Source of the DNA: Telluribacter roseus
GTDB taxonomy: Bacteria > Bacteroidota > Bacteroidia > Cytophagales > Spirosomataceae
DNA length: 64,000 nucleotides
NCBI RefSeq assembly: GCF_017355915.2
Contig: NZ_JAFEUV020000008.1
Location: 124,001 to 188,000 of the forward strand
Direction of reading: 5' to 3'
The notes under the pieces were generated by a model that was not told where the DNA came from, searched no databases, and saw only the letters and a list, made by a program, of their open reading frames with translations. A program made the position numbers and the translations under genes. Below, in pieces: positions 9,971 through 19,453 of the stretch (positions are counted from its first letter, which is position 1; the number at the start of each line of letters is the position of its first letter).

Positions 9971-10627
9971 ATGAAATTTCAAGTTATAAATAAGTATGTA
10001 GGAGTTCTGGCAGTTGCTGCCATAGCTTTTACAAGTTGTAAGCGTGACCCGAATGATACTGGTTGGGAGTTTGCTCCTAACATGTACCGTTCAGTAGGCT
10101 ACGAAGCCTATAAGCAGGTAGAGAAGCACCCTATCAACCCCATGGGACTGAACATGCGCGAGCCGGTAAATGGTACTGTAGCTCGTCAGCATTATACCAA
10201 TGTCGGGGGGAGAGATTTTGGTGGAGGTGACTCTACGGCAGCCGTTAACTCCAACTCCACTACTATGGAGGGAAGTACTGATCTGATGGTATACAACATT
10301 CCAAAGGATAGTATCCGTACAGCTGAGCGAGTGCTCAAGAACCCTGTACCTCTGAATGAAAAGACCTTGGCTGAGGGTAAAGTTCTGTTTGAAAGATACT
10401 GCCAGCACTGCCACGGAGCAGAAGGAGAAGGTAATGGACCTGTTGCTGAAGTGTATAAAGGGGTACCTAACTACAAAGCTGCCAACTTCCAGGATATGAA
10501 CGACGGACATATCTTCCATGTGATCACACACGGTTGGGGACGTATGTGGCCTCATAAGTCACAAGTAACACCTGAGGAGCGTTGGGAAATTGTACACTAC
10601 GTACAACAGCTTAAAAAAGGATCCTAA
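9971..10627 (+). CDS. actE: Alternative complex III mono-heme cytochrome c lipoprotein
   Basis: 218 residues from ATG 9971 (MKFQVINKYVG). This start gives a lipoprotein signal peptide ending in AIAFTSC; an upstream in-frame ATG at 9926 would overlap actD and spoil the signal. A single CQHCH heme-c motif lies in the C-terminal class I cytochrome c domain, with a candidate axial Met in WGRMWPH. ActE is a lipid-anchored periplasmic cytochrome of ACIII and probably helps pass electrons to the oxidase encoded just downstream. Confidence 0.93.
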   Translation: MKFQVINKYVGVLAVAAIAFTSCKRDPNDTGWEFAPNMYRSVGYEAYKQVEKHPINPMGLNMREPVNGTVARQHYTNVGGRDFGGGDSTAAVNSNSTTMEGSTDLMVYNIPKDSIRTAERVLKNPVPLNEKTLAEGKVLFERYCQHCHGAEGEGNGPVAEVYKGVPNYKAANFQDMNDGHIFHVITHGWGRMWPHKSQVTPEERWEIVHYVQQLKKGS

Positions 10628-10657
10628 TTTTTTGATAACTGCGTAATTAAAATCATA

Positions 10658-12004
10658 ATGGCATCAGTACACGCGATTCCTTCTATAGAAGAACGATTTG
10701 AATTTACTTCCGGTGCGAAACGAAATCTACTGATTGGTGGAGCCATTGGACTGGCTCTGATCATCATCGGTGCGTTTCTGTTGGCAAACGGTAGTGGACA
10801 TGAAGCTGCTCACGGCGCAGAACATGCTGCGGCTGCCGGAGCAGACCATGGCGCTACTGCCGCTCAGCATGAGGCTGGCGCAGCAGGAGGACACGGTGGT
10901 AGCAGCTGGATGACCCGTATCTGGGCTAACATCTGGCTCAATGCGGTATATTTTACCGGAATTTCAGTAATAGGTATGTTCTTCATGTCCTACAATTACC
11001 TGGCACAGGCAGGATGGTCAGTTGTATTCAAGCGTATTCCTGAAGCTCTTCCTTCTTTCCTTCCTGTTACAGGAGCGGTCATGCTGATCACATTCTTCCT
11101 GGGTGGGCACGATTTGTTTCACTGGACTCACGAAGAACTATATGATGCAAGCAACGAAGGCTTCGATGCAATCATTAATGGTAAGAAGGGCTTCCTTAAT
11201 ACTCCCTTCTTCCTGATACGTCTGGTTCTTTATTTTGTTGGCTGGTACTTTCTATGGACTGTACTCAGAAAAGCCTCTCTGGAAGAAGACCAGATTGGCG
11301 GCCTCACGAACTATGACAAGTCAGTGAAGTATGGTACTGCCTTCCTGGTATTCTTTGCAGTTACTTCGTCTACTTCAGCCTGGGACTTTGTGATGTCAAT
11401 CGAGACACACTGGTTCAGTACTATGTTTGGCTGGTACACCCTGGCAAGCTGGCACGTAACAGGTCTGGCTGTAATCACTCTGATGGTAGTTACTTTACGT
11501 GAAAGAGGATATCTGAAGGCTGTAAACCATAGCCACCTGCAGGACCTTGGTAAGTTTGTTTTTGCATTTAGTATCTTCTGGACCTACGTTTGGTTTGCTC
11601 AGTTTTTGTTGATTTACTACGCTAACTTACCCGAAGAAATTATCCACTATAAGGAGCGTTTTAGCGGTTATGGCGGCATCTACAGAGCACCATTCTTTAT
11701 CAATCTGATACTAAACTTTTTCTTTCCGTTCCTCGTTCTAATGACAAGGGATTCTAAGCGTACTCACAGTATTTTGAAGCTTGCTTGTTGGAGTATTATT
11801 GTGGGTCACTACTTCGATTTCTACAACAACATCATGCCTGGTACAGTAGGTGCTAACGCTGGTTTTGGACCTGTAGAATTCGGCTTCATTCTAGTATTTG
11901 CATGTGCTTTCATCTGGTTTGTTTCTGCACAGTTAGCCAAAGCGAATCTGATTCCAAGGAACCATCCTATGCTGGAAGAGTCATTGCATCATGATATAGC
12001 TTAA
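10658..12004 (+). CDS. actF: Alternative complex III subunit F, NrfD-like
   Basis: A 448-residue polytopic membrane protein, the second NrfD-like subunit of ACIII (annotated as quinol:cytochrome c oxidoreductase quinone-binding subunit). It has about ten hydrophobic helices. An unusual His/Ala/Gly-rich stretch (about 48-85: GHEAAHGAEHAAAAGADHG and following) lies in the first loop after helix 1. That loop could bind metal, or be only a flexible linker. The TSSTSAWDFVMSIETHWFST segment is strongly conserved in the family. The gene lies 30 bases after actE and 23 before coxB. Confidence 0.93.
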   Translation: MASVHAIPSIEERFEFTSGAKRNLLIGGAIGLALIIIGAFLLANGSGHEAAHGAEHAAAAGADHGATAAQHEAGAAGGHGGSSWMTRIWANIWLNAVYFTGISVIGMFFMSYNYLAQAGWSVVFKRIPEALPSFLPVTGAVMLITFFLGGHDLFHWTHEELYDASNEGFDAIINGKKGFLNTPFFLIRLVLYFVGWYFLWTVLRKASLEEDQIGGLTNYDKSVKYGTAFLVFFAVTSSTSAWDFVMSIETHWFSTMFGWYTLASWHVTGLAVITLMVVTLRERGYLKAVNHSHLQDLGKFVFAFSIFWTYVWFAQFLLIYYANLPEEIIHYKERFSGYGGIYRAPFFINLILNFFFPFLVLMTRDSKRTHSILKLACWSIIVGHYFDFYNNIMPGTVGANAGFGPVEFGFILVFACAFIWFVSAQLAKANLIPRNHPMLEESLHHDIA

Positions 12005-12027
12005 TTAGCACAACCTGTTCAATCATT

Positions 12028-13161
12028 ATGGTTTATATTATAGGAATACTTACCCTTGTCTTTCTGGTGCTCACTGTCATGGTGGTCGCAAGATTGCGTA
12101 ATGTTGTTAAAGGTGTAAATGCAGGCACGGAGGAAACTCGACCTGAGAATATCCCTTCAGGCAACCGTTGGAATGCAAATCTCTTTATCTTATTTACAAT
12201 TCTTAGTCTAATTGCCGTAGTAGGAACACACATAGCTGCCAGAGAAGATCTTCTTCCGGTAGCTTCCTCAGTACACGGACGTCGTCTGGATGACCTGTTC
12301 TGGTTTTCTATGGGTGTGTTAGCTATTCCTTTTGTAGCGGTTAACGTTGTATTGTTCTACTTTGCTTACAAGTATCAGTACAAGCCAGGTAGAGTAGCTA
12401 CATATTATCCTGAAAACCATAAGCTGGAGATTATCTGGACTGCCATTCCGGCTGTCGTGATGGCCCTGCTGGTATTCACCGGCTGGAGAGCCTGGTCGGA
12501 TATCACTTCTGATGCTCCCGCTGACGCCGAGGTAATCGAGATAGTTGGAAAACAGTTTAACTGGATTGCCCGTTACGGTGGAGTTGAAGATAACCGTCTT
12601 GGTAACTACAACTTCAAACTTATTGATGCTCAGAATGAGGTAGGTATAGATTTGAGTGATGAAAGCTCACTGGATGATTTTACCAATAATACAGAGCTTC
12701 ATATTCCAGCTGGTAAGCCTGTGCTTCTGAAGATCAGAGCCCGTGATGTACTGCATAGTGTATTTATCCCTCATATGCGGGTAAAGATGGATGCGGTGCC
12801 TGGTATGCCTACTAAGTTTTGGTTTGTAGCAGATAAAACAACCAATGAGATTCGTGCTGAGCTTGGTAAGCCTGATTTTGATTATGAGCTTGCCTGTACA
12901 GAGATCTGTGGTCGTGGTCACTTTGCTATGCGTATGCGCGTTATTGTGGAGGATGAAGCTTCTTACCGTAGATGGGTTTCTGAGCAGAAAACATTCCTTC
13001 AGACATATCCTGAGTATCTGGCCAAAGTGCCTGATAACCTGAAGTCGAAGGCGATGAAGTATCTGCCTGAGCCTACAGCTCCGGCAACAGCCCCAGCTGA
13101 TAGTGCTACAGCTGAGAATGCCGGTTCTGCGGGTGCAGGAGCAAGTGCATCGGTACGTTAA
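12028..13161 (+). CDS. coxB: Cytochrome c oxidase subunit II
   Basis: 377 residues. Four hydrophobic segments precede the periplasmic cupredoxin domain: about 2-23, 50-70, 90-115 and 135-153. The binuclear CuA ligands are visible: His in VLHSVFIPHM, then C290-x-E292-x-C294-x-x-x-H298 and M301. There is no fused C-terminal cytochrome c; the tail is Ala/Pro/Thr-rich. The protein therefore needs an external cytochrome donor, presumably the cytochrome c domain of ActA or ActE. Oxidase genes directly following act genes are typical of Bacteroidota, where ACIII and aa3 oxidase form a supercomplex. Confidence 0.96.
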   Translation: MVYIIGILTLVFLVLTVMVVARLRNVVKGVNAGTEETRPENIPSGNRWNANLFILFTILSLIAVVGTHIAAREDLLPVASSVHGRRLDDLFWFSMGVLAIPFVAVNVVLFYFAYKYQYKPGRVATYYPENHKLEIIWTAIPAVVMALLVFTGWRAWSDITSDAPADAEVIEIVGKQFNWIARYGGVEDNRLGNYNFKLIDAQNEVGIDLSDESSLDDFTNNTELHIPAGKPVLLKIRARDVLHSVFIPHMRVKMDAVPGMPTKFWFVADKTTNEIRAELGKPDFDYELACTEICGRGHFAMRMRVIVEDEASYRRWVSEQKTFLQTYPEYLAKVPDNLKSKAMKYLPEPTAPATAPADSATAENAGSAGAGASASVR

Positions 13162-13191
13162 TTTTCGAAATTTAAAAAAGTAGCAGAAGAT

Positions 13192-15075
13192 ATGTCATCA
13201 TTAGAGACAGGAATTGACATTACAAAGGTGCACGACGATGATCACGCGCACCATGAGGAGTTGAGCTTCTGGCGTAAGTACGTTTTCTCAGAAGATCATA
13301 AAGTGATCGCAAAACAATACCTGATAACAGGTATTTTCTGGTCAATCATCGGATTGGCTATGTCAGTAATATTTCGTTTGCAGTTGGGTTTTCCAGGTAT
13401 TGATATATCATGGCTGAGACCTATACTTGGGCAGTGGATTGATGAGTCGGGTAAACTGGATCCCAACTTCTACCTGGCTCTGGTTACGATGCACGGTACC
13501 ATCATGGTGTTCTTCGTACTTACTGCCGGATTGAGTGGTACTTTCAGTAACTTCCTCATTCCCCTGCAGATTGGTGCCCGCGATATGGCATCAGGGTTCC
13601 TGAATATGCTTTCCTACTGGTTCTTCTTCCTGGCCGGTGTGATCATGTTCATCTCTCTGTTCATTCAGACAGGTCCTGCCTCGGGTGGTTGGGTAGTATA
13701 CCCTCCTTTGAGTGCACTTCCTCAGGCTATGCCAGGCTCGGGCTTAGGTATGTCGCTATGGCTGGTGAGTATGGCGCTGTTTATCGTGTCGCAGCTACTG
13801 GGTGGTATCAACTATATCACAACAGTGATTAACCTGCGTACACGTGGTATGTCCTTCAACCGTCTTCCTCTGACGATCTGGGCATTCTTTATCACGGCCA
13901 TTCTGGGTTTGATTTCATTCCCTGTACTGTTCTCAGCCGCTCTGCTTCTGATCTTTGATCGTCAGTTTGGTACCAGTTTCTACCTGTCAGAGATCTATAT
14001 CAATGGTGAGGCACTGCCAAACGTAGGTGGTAGCCCTATCCTGTATCAGCACTTGTTCTGGTTCCTTGGGCACCCGGAGGTATATATCGTACTTCTACCT
14101 GCCCTGGGTATTACATCTGAGATCATTGCAACCAACTCACGTAAACCTATCTTTGGTTACCGTGCGATGATTGCTTCAATCATAGGTATTGCGTTCCTGG
14201 CATTCATCGTGTGGGCGCACCACATGTTCGTATCAGGTATGAACCCATTCCTGGGATCAGTATTCATGTTCCTGACGCTGATCATTGCAGTACCTTCGGC
14301 GGTTAAGGCGTTTAACTATACTACTACACTGTGGAGAGGTAATATCCGGTTTACACCAGCTATGCTGTTCTCAATCGGTCTGGTATCACTGTTCGTAACG
14401 GGTGGTTTGACTGGTATTATTCTTGGTAATAGTGCCCTTGACATCCAGCTGCACGATACCTACTTCGTGGTAGCGCACTTCCATATTGTAATGGGTGCGG
14501 CATCGGCCTTCGGACTTTTCGCTGGTGTATACCACTGGTTCCCTAAGATGTTTGGCCGTATGATGAATACCACACTGGGACAGATTCACTTCTGGGCTAC
14601 TTTTGTAGGAGTGTATCTGGTGTTCTTCCCGCTGCACTATACCGGTATCGCTGGTTTCCCACGTCGTTATTATACGTTCACCAGCTATGAGTTTACCAAG
14701 AGCTTTACTGATTTGAACGCTTTCGTAACGATTGCGGCTATCTTTACCTTCTTGGCTCAGTGGATATTTGTATGGAACTTCTTTTACAGCATGTTTAAAG
14801 GTAAGCTTGCTTCCAAGAACCCATGGCAGTCAAATACGCTGGAGTGGACTACTCCGGTAGTACCTGGACATGGTAACTGGCCTGGCGAAATTCCTGCTGT
14901 ATATCGTTGGCCATACGATTACAGTAAGCCTGGTGCAAAAGAAGATTTTATTCCTCAAACAGTACCTCACTCTCAGACTCCTGAATCTAACCTGCCTCAC
15001 GAAAATGAGGAGATAGCTATCGAGAAGGATATTGAGGCACAGAATTTCAATGACCAATTCAAAAACGCTCACTGA
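13192..15075 (+). CDS. coxA: Cytochrome c oxidase subunit I
   Basis: A 627-residue heme-copper oxidase core with twelve predicted helices. CuB and heme ligands are visible: HPEVY starting at His294 (the Tyr cross-linked to CuB His in A-type oxidases), the HH pair near 343-344 (VWAHHMFVSGM), and HFH at 429-431 (binuclear-centre heme ligand and helix X). The GHPEVY form points to an A1-type enzyme with Glu in the D-channel region. The N-terminal ~25 residues are His/Asp-rich. It reduces O2 to water with proton pumping. The 3' end overlaps the start of ctaA. Confidence 0.97.
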   Translation: MSSLETGIDITKVHDDDHAHHEELSFWRKYVFSEDHKVIAKQYLITGIFWSIIGLAMSVIFRLQLGFPGIDISWLRPILGQWIDESGKLDPNFYLALVTMHGTIMVFFVLTAGLSGTFSNFLIPLQIGARDMASGFLNMLSYWFFFLAGVIMFISLFIQTGPASGGWVVYPPLSALPQAMPGSGLGMSLWLVSMALFIVSQLLGGINYITTVINLRTRGMSFNRLPLTIWAFFITAILGLISFPVLFSAALLLIFDRQFGTSFYLSEIYINGEALPNVGGSPILYQHLFWFLGHPEVYIVLLPALGITSEIIATNSRKPIFGYRAMIASIIGIAFLAFIVWAHHMFVSGMNPFLGSVFMFLTLIIAVPSAVKAFNYTTTLWRGNIRFTPAMLFSIGLVSLFVTGGLTGIILGNSALDIQLHDTYFVVAHFHIVMGAASAFGLFAGVYHWFPKMFGRMMNTTLGQIHFWATFVGVYLVFFPLHYTGIAGFPRRYYTFTSYEFTKSFTDLNAFVTIAAIFTFLAQWIFVWNFFYSMFKGKLASKNPWQSNTLEWTTPVVPGHGNWPGEIPAVYRWPYDYSKPGAKEDFIPQTVPHSQTPESNLPHENEEIAIEKDIEAQNFNDQFKNAH

Positions 15076-16069
15076 GCGTAGAAATAATAATCGCCTCTTC
15101 CGGCGCCTGGCCCTGGTAACGGTTGCTATTGTTTACCTGCTGATCATGGTAGGTGGTATAGTTAGAAGTACCGGAGCAGGGATGGGATGTCCTGATTGGC
15201 CTAAATGCTTTGGTAGCTGGGTTCCTCCAACGGAGGAGTCCCAGCTACCTTTAAATTATAAGGAGATTTACGGTGCGAAACTGAAAGGAGAAGTGGAGTT
15301 CAATGCCGTAAAGACTTGGACCGAATATGTAAATCGCCTGTTTGGTGCATTTACTGGGTTGATGATTTTTGCTACTCTATTAGCTTCTATTCCTTTCCTT
15401 CGTTCGGATAAAGCTATTTTCTACCTGAGCCTTCTAACCTTTCTTCTGGTAGGCTTCCAGGGCTGGTTAGGTGCGAAGGTAGTTTCTTCGGAGCTGTTAC
15501 CGGTCATGATTACCCTTCATATGCTACTGGCCATTGTTATAGTGTTTATTCTGCTGTATGTACTGGCACGATCCTATGTAGGCACTATTCAGGTAGAAGC
15601 AGTACAGAACAAACCAAAGATCAATAGATTACTTATTGTGGTGCTGGTGCTGTCACTAGCCCAGGTACTGATCGGTACACAGGTTCGAGAAGCTATGGAT
15701 CTGGTCATTGATGATCTGGGCTATTCGGCACGTAACCAATGGATAGATGCACTAGGAGCTACCTTCTACATACACCGCTCCTTTTCTATAATCATAGTAG
15801 GGACCAATGCCTGGTTGTACTACTGGATCTATAAGTACTCGGCTGGTCACGGACCTATACGAATGTTAGCGAAGAGTATCATGGCAATTATTGCTGTGGA
15901 GATACTAACAGGAGTCGTTATGGCCTACTTAGCTGTACCTGCTCTTTCGCAGCCTCTACACCTTACTTTTGCTGTTGCCATGCTGGGGGCACAATTTGTA
16001 CTTTACCTGTTTTTGAACGCAGAAATCGTGTTCAGAACCAGTGCCCACAGTGAACTTAAAGTGGTATAA
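15050..16069 (+). CDS. ctaA: Heme A synthase
   Basis: About 339 residues, COX15/CtaA family, converts heme O to heme A for the oxidase. Visible hallmarks: the first-helix end GGIVRSTGAGMGCPDWPKCF with two Cys, WTEYVNRLFGAFTGL (Glu/Arg catalytic region), a His in ITLHMLLAIVIV, and the second half-repeat HRSFSIIIVGTNAW. Eight helices are expected. I chose ATG 15050, which overlaps the last 26 bases of coxA; an in-frame ATG at 15032 would add six residues. The overlap implies translational coupling. Confidence 0.93.
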   Translation: MTNSKTLTERRNNNRLFRRLALVTVAIVYLLIMVGGIVRSTGAGMGCPDWPKCFGSWVPPTEESQLPLNYKEIYGAKLKGEVEFNAVKTWTEYVNRLFGAFTGLMIFATLLASIPFLRSDKAIFYLSLLTFLLVGFQGWLGAKVVSSELLPVMITLHMLLAIVIVFILLYVLARSYVGTIQVEAVQNKPKINRLLIVVLVLSLAQVLIGTQVREAMDLVIDDLGYSARNQWIDALGATFYIHRSFSIIIVGTNAWLYYWIYKYSAGHGPIRMLAKSIMAIIAVEILTGVVMAYLAVPALSQPLHLTFAVAMLGAQFVLYLFLNAEIVFRTSAHSELKVV

Positions 16070-16120
16070 AAAGATTAAATATATAGACCTTCTTATCAGA
16101 AATTCAGTTCATAGACCGCA

Positions 16121-17014
16121 ATGATATCATCTGAAAGTAGCTTATCAACAGGGGAGAAAATTAGTGGAAAAGTAAAAGCACTATTTGAATTAGTAAAGTT
16201 CAGACTGGCTTCATTGGTGGCATTTTCCGGCGTATTTGGATATTCTTTAGGAGCAGAAGCCATTGACTGGCCCAAGCTGATATTGTTTTCGTTAGCTGCG
16301 ATCGGAATTACAGGAGCATCTAATACTATCAATCAGATCATTGAGAAAGATCTGGATAAGCTAATGAAACGGACGGCTAATCGTCCGCTGCCTAGTGGTC
16401 GGTTGTCGGTTGAGGAGTCTATCCTCTGGGCTGTGTTCTTAGGTGTAACAGCTATGTACATCTTCCTGGTGTACTTTAACCTTACTACCGCACTTCTGGC
16501 ATTGCTTTCTCTGATCCTGTACGGGTTTGTGTATACACCTCTTAAGCGGGTAGGCCCCATAGCTGTGTTTGTTGGAGCTATTCCGGGTGCTTTCCCTCCA
16601 ATGATCGGGTGGATTGCTGCTACCAATCAGTTTGGGCTTGAGCCGGGCATTCTGTTTGCGATTCAGTTTTTCTGGCAGTTCCCTCACTTTTGGGCTATTG
16701 CCTGGGTATTAGATGACGATTATAAAAAAGCAGGTTTTAAGCTGTTGCCTTCGCAGGGGGGAAAGGATCATCGTACGACGATCCAGATTATGATTTATAC
16801 CCTGTTCCTGCTACCGGTGGGATGGTTGCCCTTCGAGCTTGGAATGACTGATATCAATTCAGCTCTTGTAGCAACTGTTTGTGGAGTGTTCTTCCTGGCG
16901 CAAACGTTTCATTTAATGCGTAAGTGTTCTGATAAGACGGCAATGCAACTGATGTTTGGGTCTTTTATTTATCTACCCATCGTCCAGATCGCCTTCCTGT
17001 TGGACAAAATGTGA
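16121..17014 (+). CDS. ctaB: Protoheme IX farnesyltransferase (heme O synthase)
   Basis: 297 residues, UbiA superfamily. It transfers farnesyl to heme B to give heme O, the step before CtaA. The first Asp-rich motif is N71 to R84 (NQIIEKDLDKLMKRT) followed by ANRPLPSGR. Further conserved blocks are YTPLKRVGPIAVFVGAIPG and WQFPHFWAIAWVLDDDYKKA. About eight membrane helices. Its position between ctaA and the subunit III genes fits co-expression of cofactor synthesis with the enzyme. Confidence 0.96.
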   Translation: MISSESSLSTGEKISGKVKALFELVKFRLASLVAFSGVFGYSLGAEAIDWPKLILFSLAAIGITGASNTINQIIEKDLDKLMKRTANRPLPSGRLSVEESILWAVFLGVTAMYIFLVYFNLTTALLALLSLILYGFVYTPLKRVGPIAVFVGAIPGAFPPMIGWIAATNQFGLEPGILFAIQFFWQFPHFWAIAWVLDDDYKKAGFKLLPSQGGKDHRTTIQIMIYTLFLLPVGWLPFELGMTDINSALVATVCGVFFLAQTFHLMRKCSDKTAMQLMFGSFIYLPIVQIAFLLDKM

Positions 17015-17039
17015 TACCTTAATCTATCCTGATCATACA

Positions 17040-17627
17040 ATGGAAAATATTCATCAACTACGTGCACAGCGGGAGCCTGAGGAAACCCTCTCGATGGACC
17101 CCAAGAAGTTTATACTTTGGCTGTTCATACTAAGTATCATAATGATGTTTGCTTCCCAGACTAGTGCCTACCTGGTGCGTAGAGCTGAAGGTAACTGGCT
17201 GGAATATGATATGCCTCAAATATTCTGGTATAGTACGGCTGTACTCGTTGCCAGTAGTATTTCAATGCACTGGGCGTACCTTGCGGCAAAAAAAGATAAT
17301 TTTAAAAGTTTAAGAATTGCAATTTCTATTACTTTTGTGCTTGGTTTGGTATTCCTATGGATGCAGTTCCTGGGTTGGAAGGCGCTGGTAGATATGAAGG
17401 TGTTTTTTGTAGGTAATCCCTCAGGATCCTTCTTTTATGTCTTCACCGGCTTGCATGGTTTTCACCTTATCACGGGGTTGATCGTGCTGGTTTTAGCTTT
17501 GTTAGCCGCTTTCCAGCTTCGTGTACATTCCAAAAACCTACGACGGATACAGATCTGTACAACGTACTGGCACTTTTTGGATATTCTGTGGGTATATTTG
17601 TTTTTCTTTTTATTGACTTTTAATTGA
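17040..17627 (+). CDS. Cytochrome c oxidase subunit III (shorter copy)
   Basis: 195 residues from ATG 17040 (MENIHQLRAQREPEE), 25 bases after ctaB. An upstream in-frame start would run inside ctaB. Five hydrophobic helices, with the family motifs FASQTSAYLVRRAEG, FYVFTGLHGFHLITGL and the C-terminal YWHFLDILWVYLFFFL (the conserved W-H-F-x-D). It is the first of two adjacent subunit III-like genes. Two such genes side by side are common in Bacteroidota; which one is in the purified oxidase, or whether both are, cannot be told here. Confidence 0.92.
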   Translation: MENIHQLRAQREPEETLSMDPKKFILWLFILSIIMMFASQTSAYLVRRAEGNWLEYDMPQIFWYSTAVLVASSISMHWAYLAAKKDNFKSLRIAISITFVLGLVFLWMQFLGWKALVDMKVFFVGNPSGSFFYVFTGLHGFHLITGLIVLVLALLAAFQLRVHSKNLRRIQICTTYWHFLDILWVYLFFFLLTFN

Positions 17628-17643
17628 TTAATTAAGTTAACCA

Positions 17644-18414
17644 ATGGCGTCTACTGCAACGACAACGAGCACGGTAAAACCCAGATTGTGGATGGGTGGT
17701 ATCGAGCCCATGAAAGCAAGCTACGGAAAATTGATGATGTGGTTCTTCCTCATCTCAGATACTTTCACTTTTTCAGCTTTGCTGGTATCTTACGGAATGG
17801 TTCGATTCAGCTACCCTGCTTACGAGGGAGCGGTTGAAGACTTTACCTTCTCCAATCTGTACTGGCCCATCCCTGAAAAAGTATACGAAGCAGTTCCTTT
17901 CCTGCATGGGGTTGAGCTGCCGCTGGTATTCGTAGGTATCATGACCTTCATCCTGATCTTTAGTAGTGTGACGATGGTATTGGCCGTAGAAGCTGGCCAT
18001 CGCATGGATCGTGCTGCTGTCGAAAAGTACATGCTATGGACGCTCCTTGGTGGTGTTACCTTCCTGGGCTGTCAGGCATGGGAGTGGGCACACTTTATTC
18101 ATGGAACTGAATCAGGTACTGTTATCCGCGAACTAGTCAATGGTAGCTGGGTAGAAAGAACGATCTACGGTGCCAACCTGGTGGAGAATCAATACGGACC
18201 TCCGGCTTTTGCTGATTTCTTCTTCTTCATCACTGGCTTCCACGGTACTCATGTATTTAGTGGTGTTGTACTTAACTTCCTGATTTTCTACCGTACTGCT
18301 ACTGGCATGTATGAGCGCCGTGGTCACTACGAAATGGTAGAGAAAGTAGGTCTGTACTGGCACTTTGTGGATCTGGTATGGGTATTCGTATTCACCTTCT
18401 TCTACCTGGTATAA
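17644..18414 (+). CDS. coxC: Cytochrome c oxidase subunit III (longer copy)
   Basis: 256 residues with seven predicted helices. Typical subunit III blocks: KLMMWFFLISDTFTFSALLV, TLLGGVTFLGCQAWEWAHFI, FFFITGFHGTHVFSGVVLNF and the terminal YWHFVDLVWVFVFTFFYLV. It starts 16 bases after the shorter paralog; their C-terminal halves share the HGxHxxxG and YWHFxDxxWV patterns, so they are distant duplicates. Subunit III stabilises proton uptake by subunit I. Confidence 0.95.
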   Translation: MASTATTTSTVKPRLWMGGIEPMKASYGKLMMWFFLISDTFTFSALLVSYGMVRFSYPAYEGAVEDFTFSNLYWPIPEKVYEAVPFLHGVELPLVFVGIMTFILIFSSVTMVLAVEAGHRMDRAAVEKYMLWTLLGGVTFLGCQAWEWAHFIHGTESGTVIRELVNGSWVERTIYGANLVENQYGPPAFADFFFFITGFHGTHVFSGVVLNFLIFYRTATGMYERRGHYEMVEKVGLYWHFVDLVWVFVFTFFYLV

Positions 18415-18452
18415 TATTCAAGACAGACTAATCTTATAAACTGTATAAAGAC

Positions 18453-18779
18453 ATGGCAGATACACACGTACATGATCACGGACATGAGCATGGGGATGGT
18501 TCAGAACAGCGTAAAGCAATCTGGAAAACCTTCTTTATCCTGTCTGCTATCACAGCGGTTGAGTTCTTGATCGCCTTCACACTGGGTGCTGGTTTACTTA
18601 AAGTTGCGATCTTCATCGGATTGACTATTGTTAAGGCCTTCTATATTGTGGCTGAATTTATGCACTTAAAGCACGAGACGAAGTCACTGATCTGGTCTAT
18701 CCTAGTCCCCTGCATTTTTGTGTGTTGGTTACTAGTAGCTCTTATACTGGAAGGTGGTTCCATCTTCGATGTGCGCTAA
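18453..18779 (+). CDS. Cytochrome c oxidase subunit IV-like protein
   Basis: 108 residues with three hydrophobic helices and a His/Asp-rich N-terminus (HVHDHGHEHGDG, residues ~4-16). Resembles the small prokaryotic cytochrome oxidase subunit IV (CyoD/CtaF-type) with the typical KAFYIVAEFMHLKHE segment. Likely a structural or assembly subunit of the oxidase. The His-rich start may bind metal. Short, so family assignment leans partly on position after coxC. Confidence 0.85.
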   Translation: MADTHVHDHGHEHGDGSEQRKAIWKTFFILSAITAVEFLIAFTLGAGLLKVAIFIGLTIVKAFYIVAEFMHLKHETKSLIWSILVPCIFVCWLLVALILEGGSIFDVR

Positions 18780-18785
18780 ATAAAT

Positions 18786-19448
18786 ATGCAAAAGTTTCGT
18801 AAGGCCGGGCTGCTAATACTACTATTAGCAGTACCGGCTTTCATCTTTATTTTCCTTAAGCTCTTCGGGATTAATCATTACGATCTCCCCACCTTTCATC
18901 CGGCTAAGAATCCTACCACAGGTGAAGTTACGTTAAGTAACGGTGATACTGTTTACTATGCTGTCCAGGGACTGAAGCTTCTTAGTAGTAGAGATAGTGC
19001 CATGTTTACAGAGGCTAATCTGCGGGATAAGTTTACAGTAGCTCACGTACTTCCTACTGTTTGTAGCGATACCTGCCAAAAGGCACTGACTCAGCTTTCG
19101 AGGGTACATGATCTGACTCAGTCAATCCCCCAGCTGCAGTTTCTGACTATTACGGAAGGAGGTACCACAGGCCTGGATTCTCTCTCTAATCAGTATGGGA
19201 TGAACTCGGCATCCTGGGTAGTAGTTACCGGGAGTCAGGAAGAGGTGAACAGAGCCGCCGGTGAGGTAATCAGACTAAGTCAGAACATACCGGCCAGCAC
19301 GCAAACTATTTCGTTGAGTAATAGGTTAATTCTTATAGATGGAGTAGGTCATATCCGCGGCTACTACGATGCTCAGGATATAGAAGATGTGGATCGGCTG
19401 ATGGCCGAGATAAAGGTTTTGGAGTATAGTAATTCATTGAAAAAGTAA
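18786..19448 (+). CDS. SCO1/SenC-family copper chaperone
   Basis: 220 residues with an N-terminal membrane anchor (about 8-26) and a thioredoxin-like domain. The copper/redox motif is C93-S-D-T-C97, the CxxxC of SCO proteins; the third ligand is expected to be the His in GVGHIRGYYDAQD near the C-terminus. SCO delivers copper to, or reduces, the CuA site of subunit II. It starts six bases after the subunit IV gene stop and is clearly in the same operon. Confidence 0.92.
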   Translation: MQKFRKAGLLILLLAVPAFIFIFLKLFGINHYDLPTFHPAKNPTTGEVTLSNGDTVYYAVQGLKLLSSRDSAMFTEANLRDKFTVAHVLPTVCSDTCQKALTQLSRVHDLTQSIPQLQFLTITEGGTTGLDSLSNQYGMNSASWVVVTGSQEEVNRAAGEVIRLSQNIPASTQTISLSNRLILIDGVGHIRGYYDAQDIEDVDRLMAEIKVLEYSNSLKK

Positions 19449-19453
19449 CCCTC

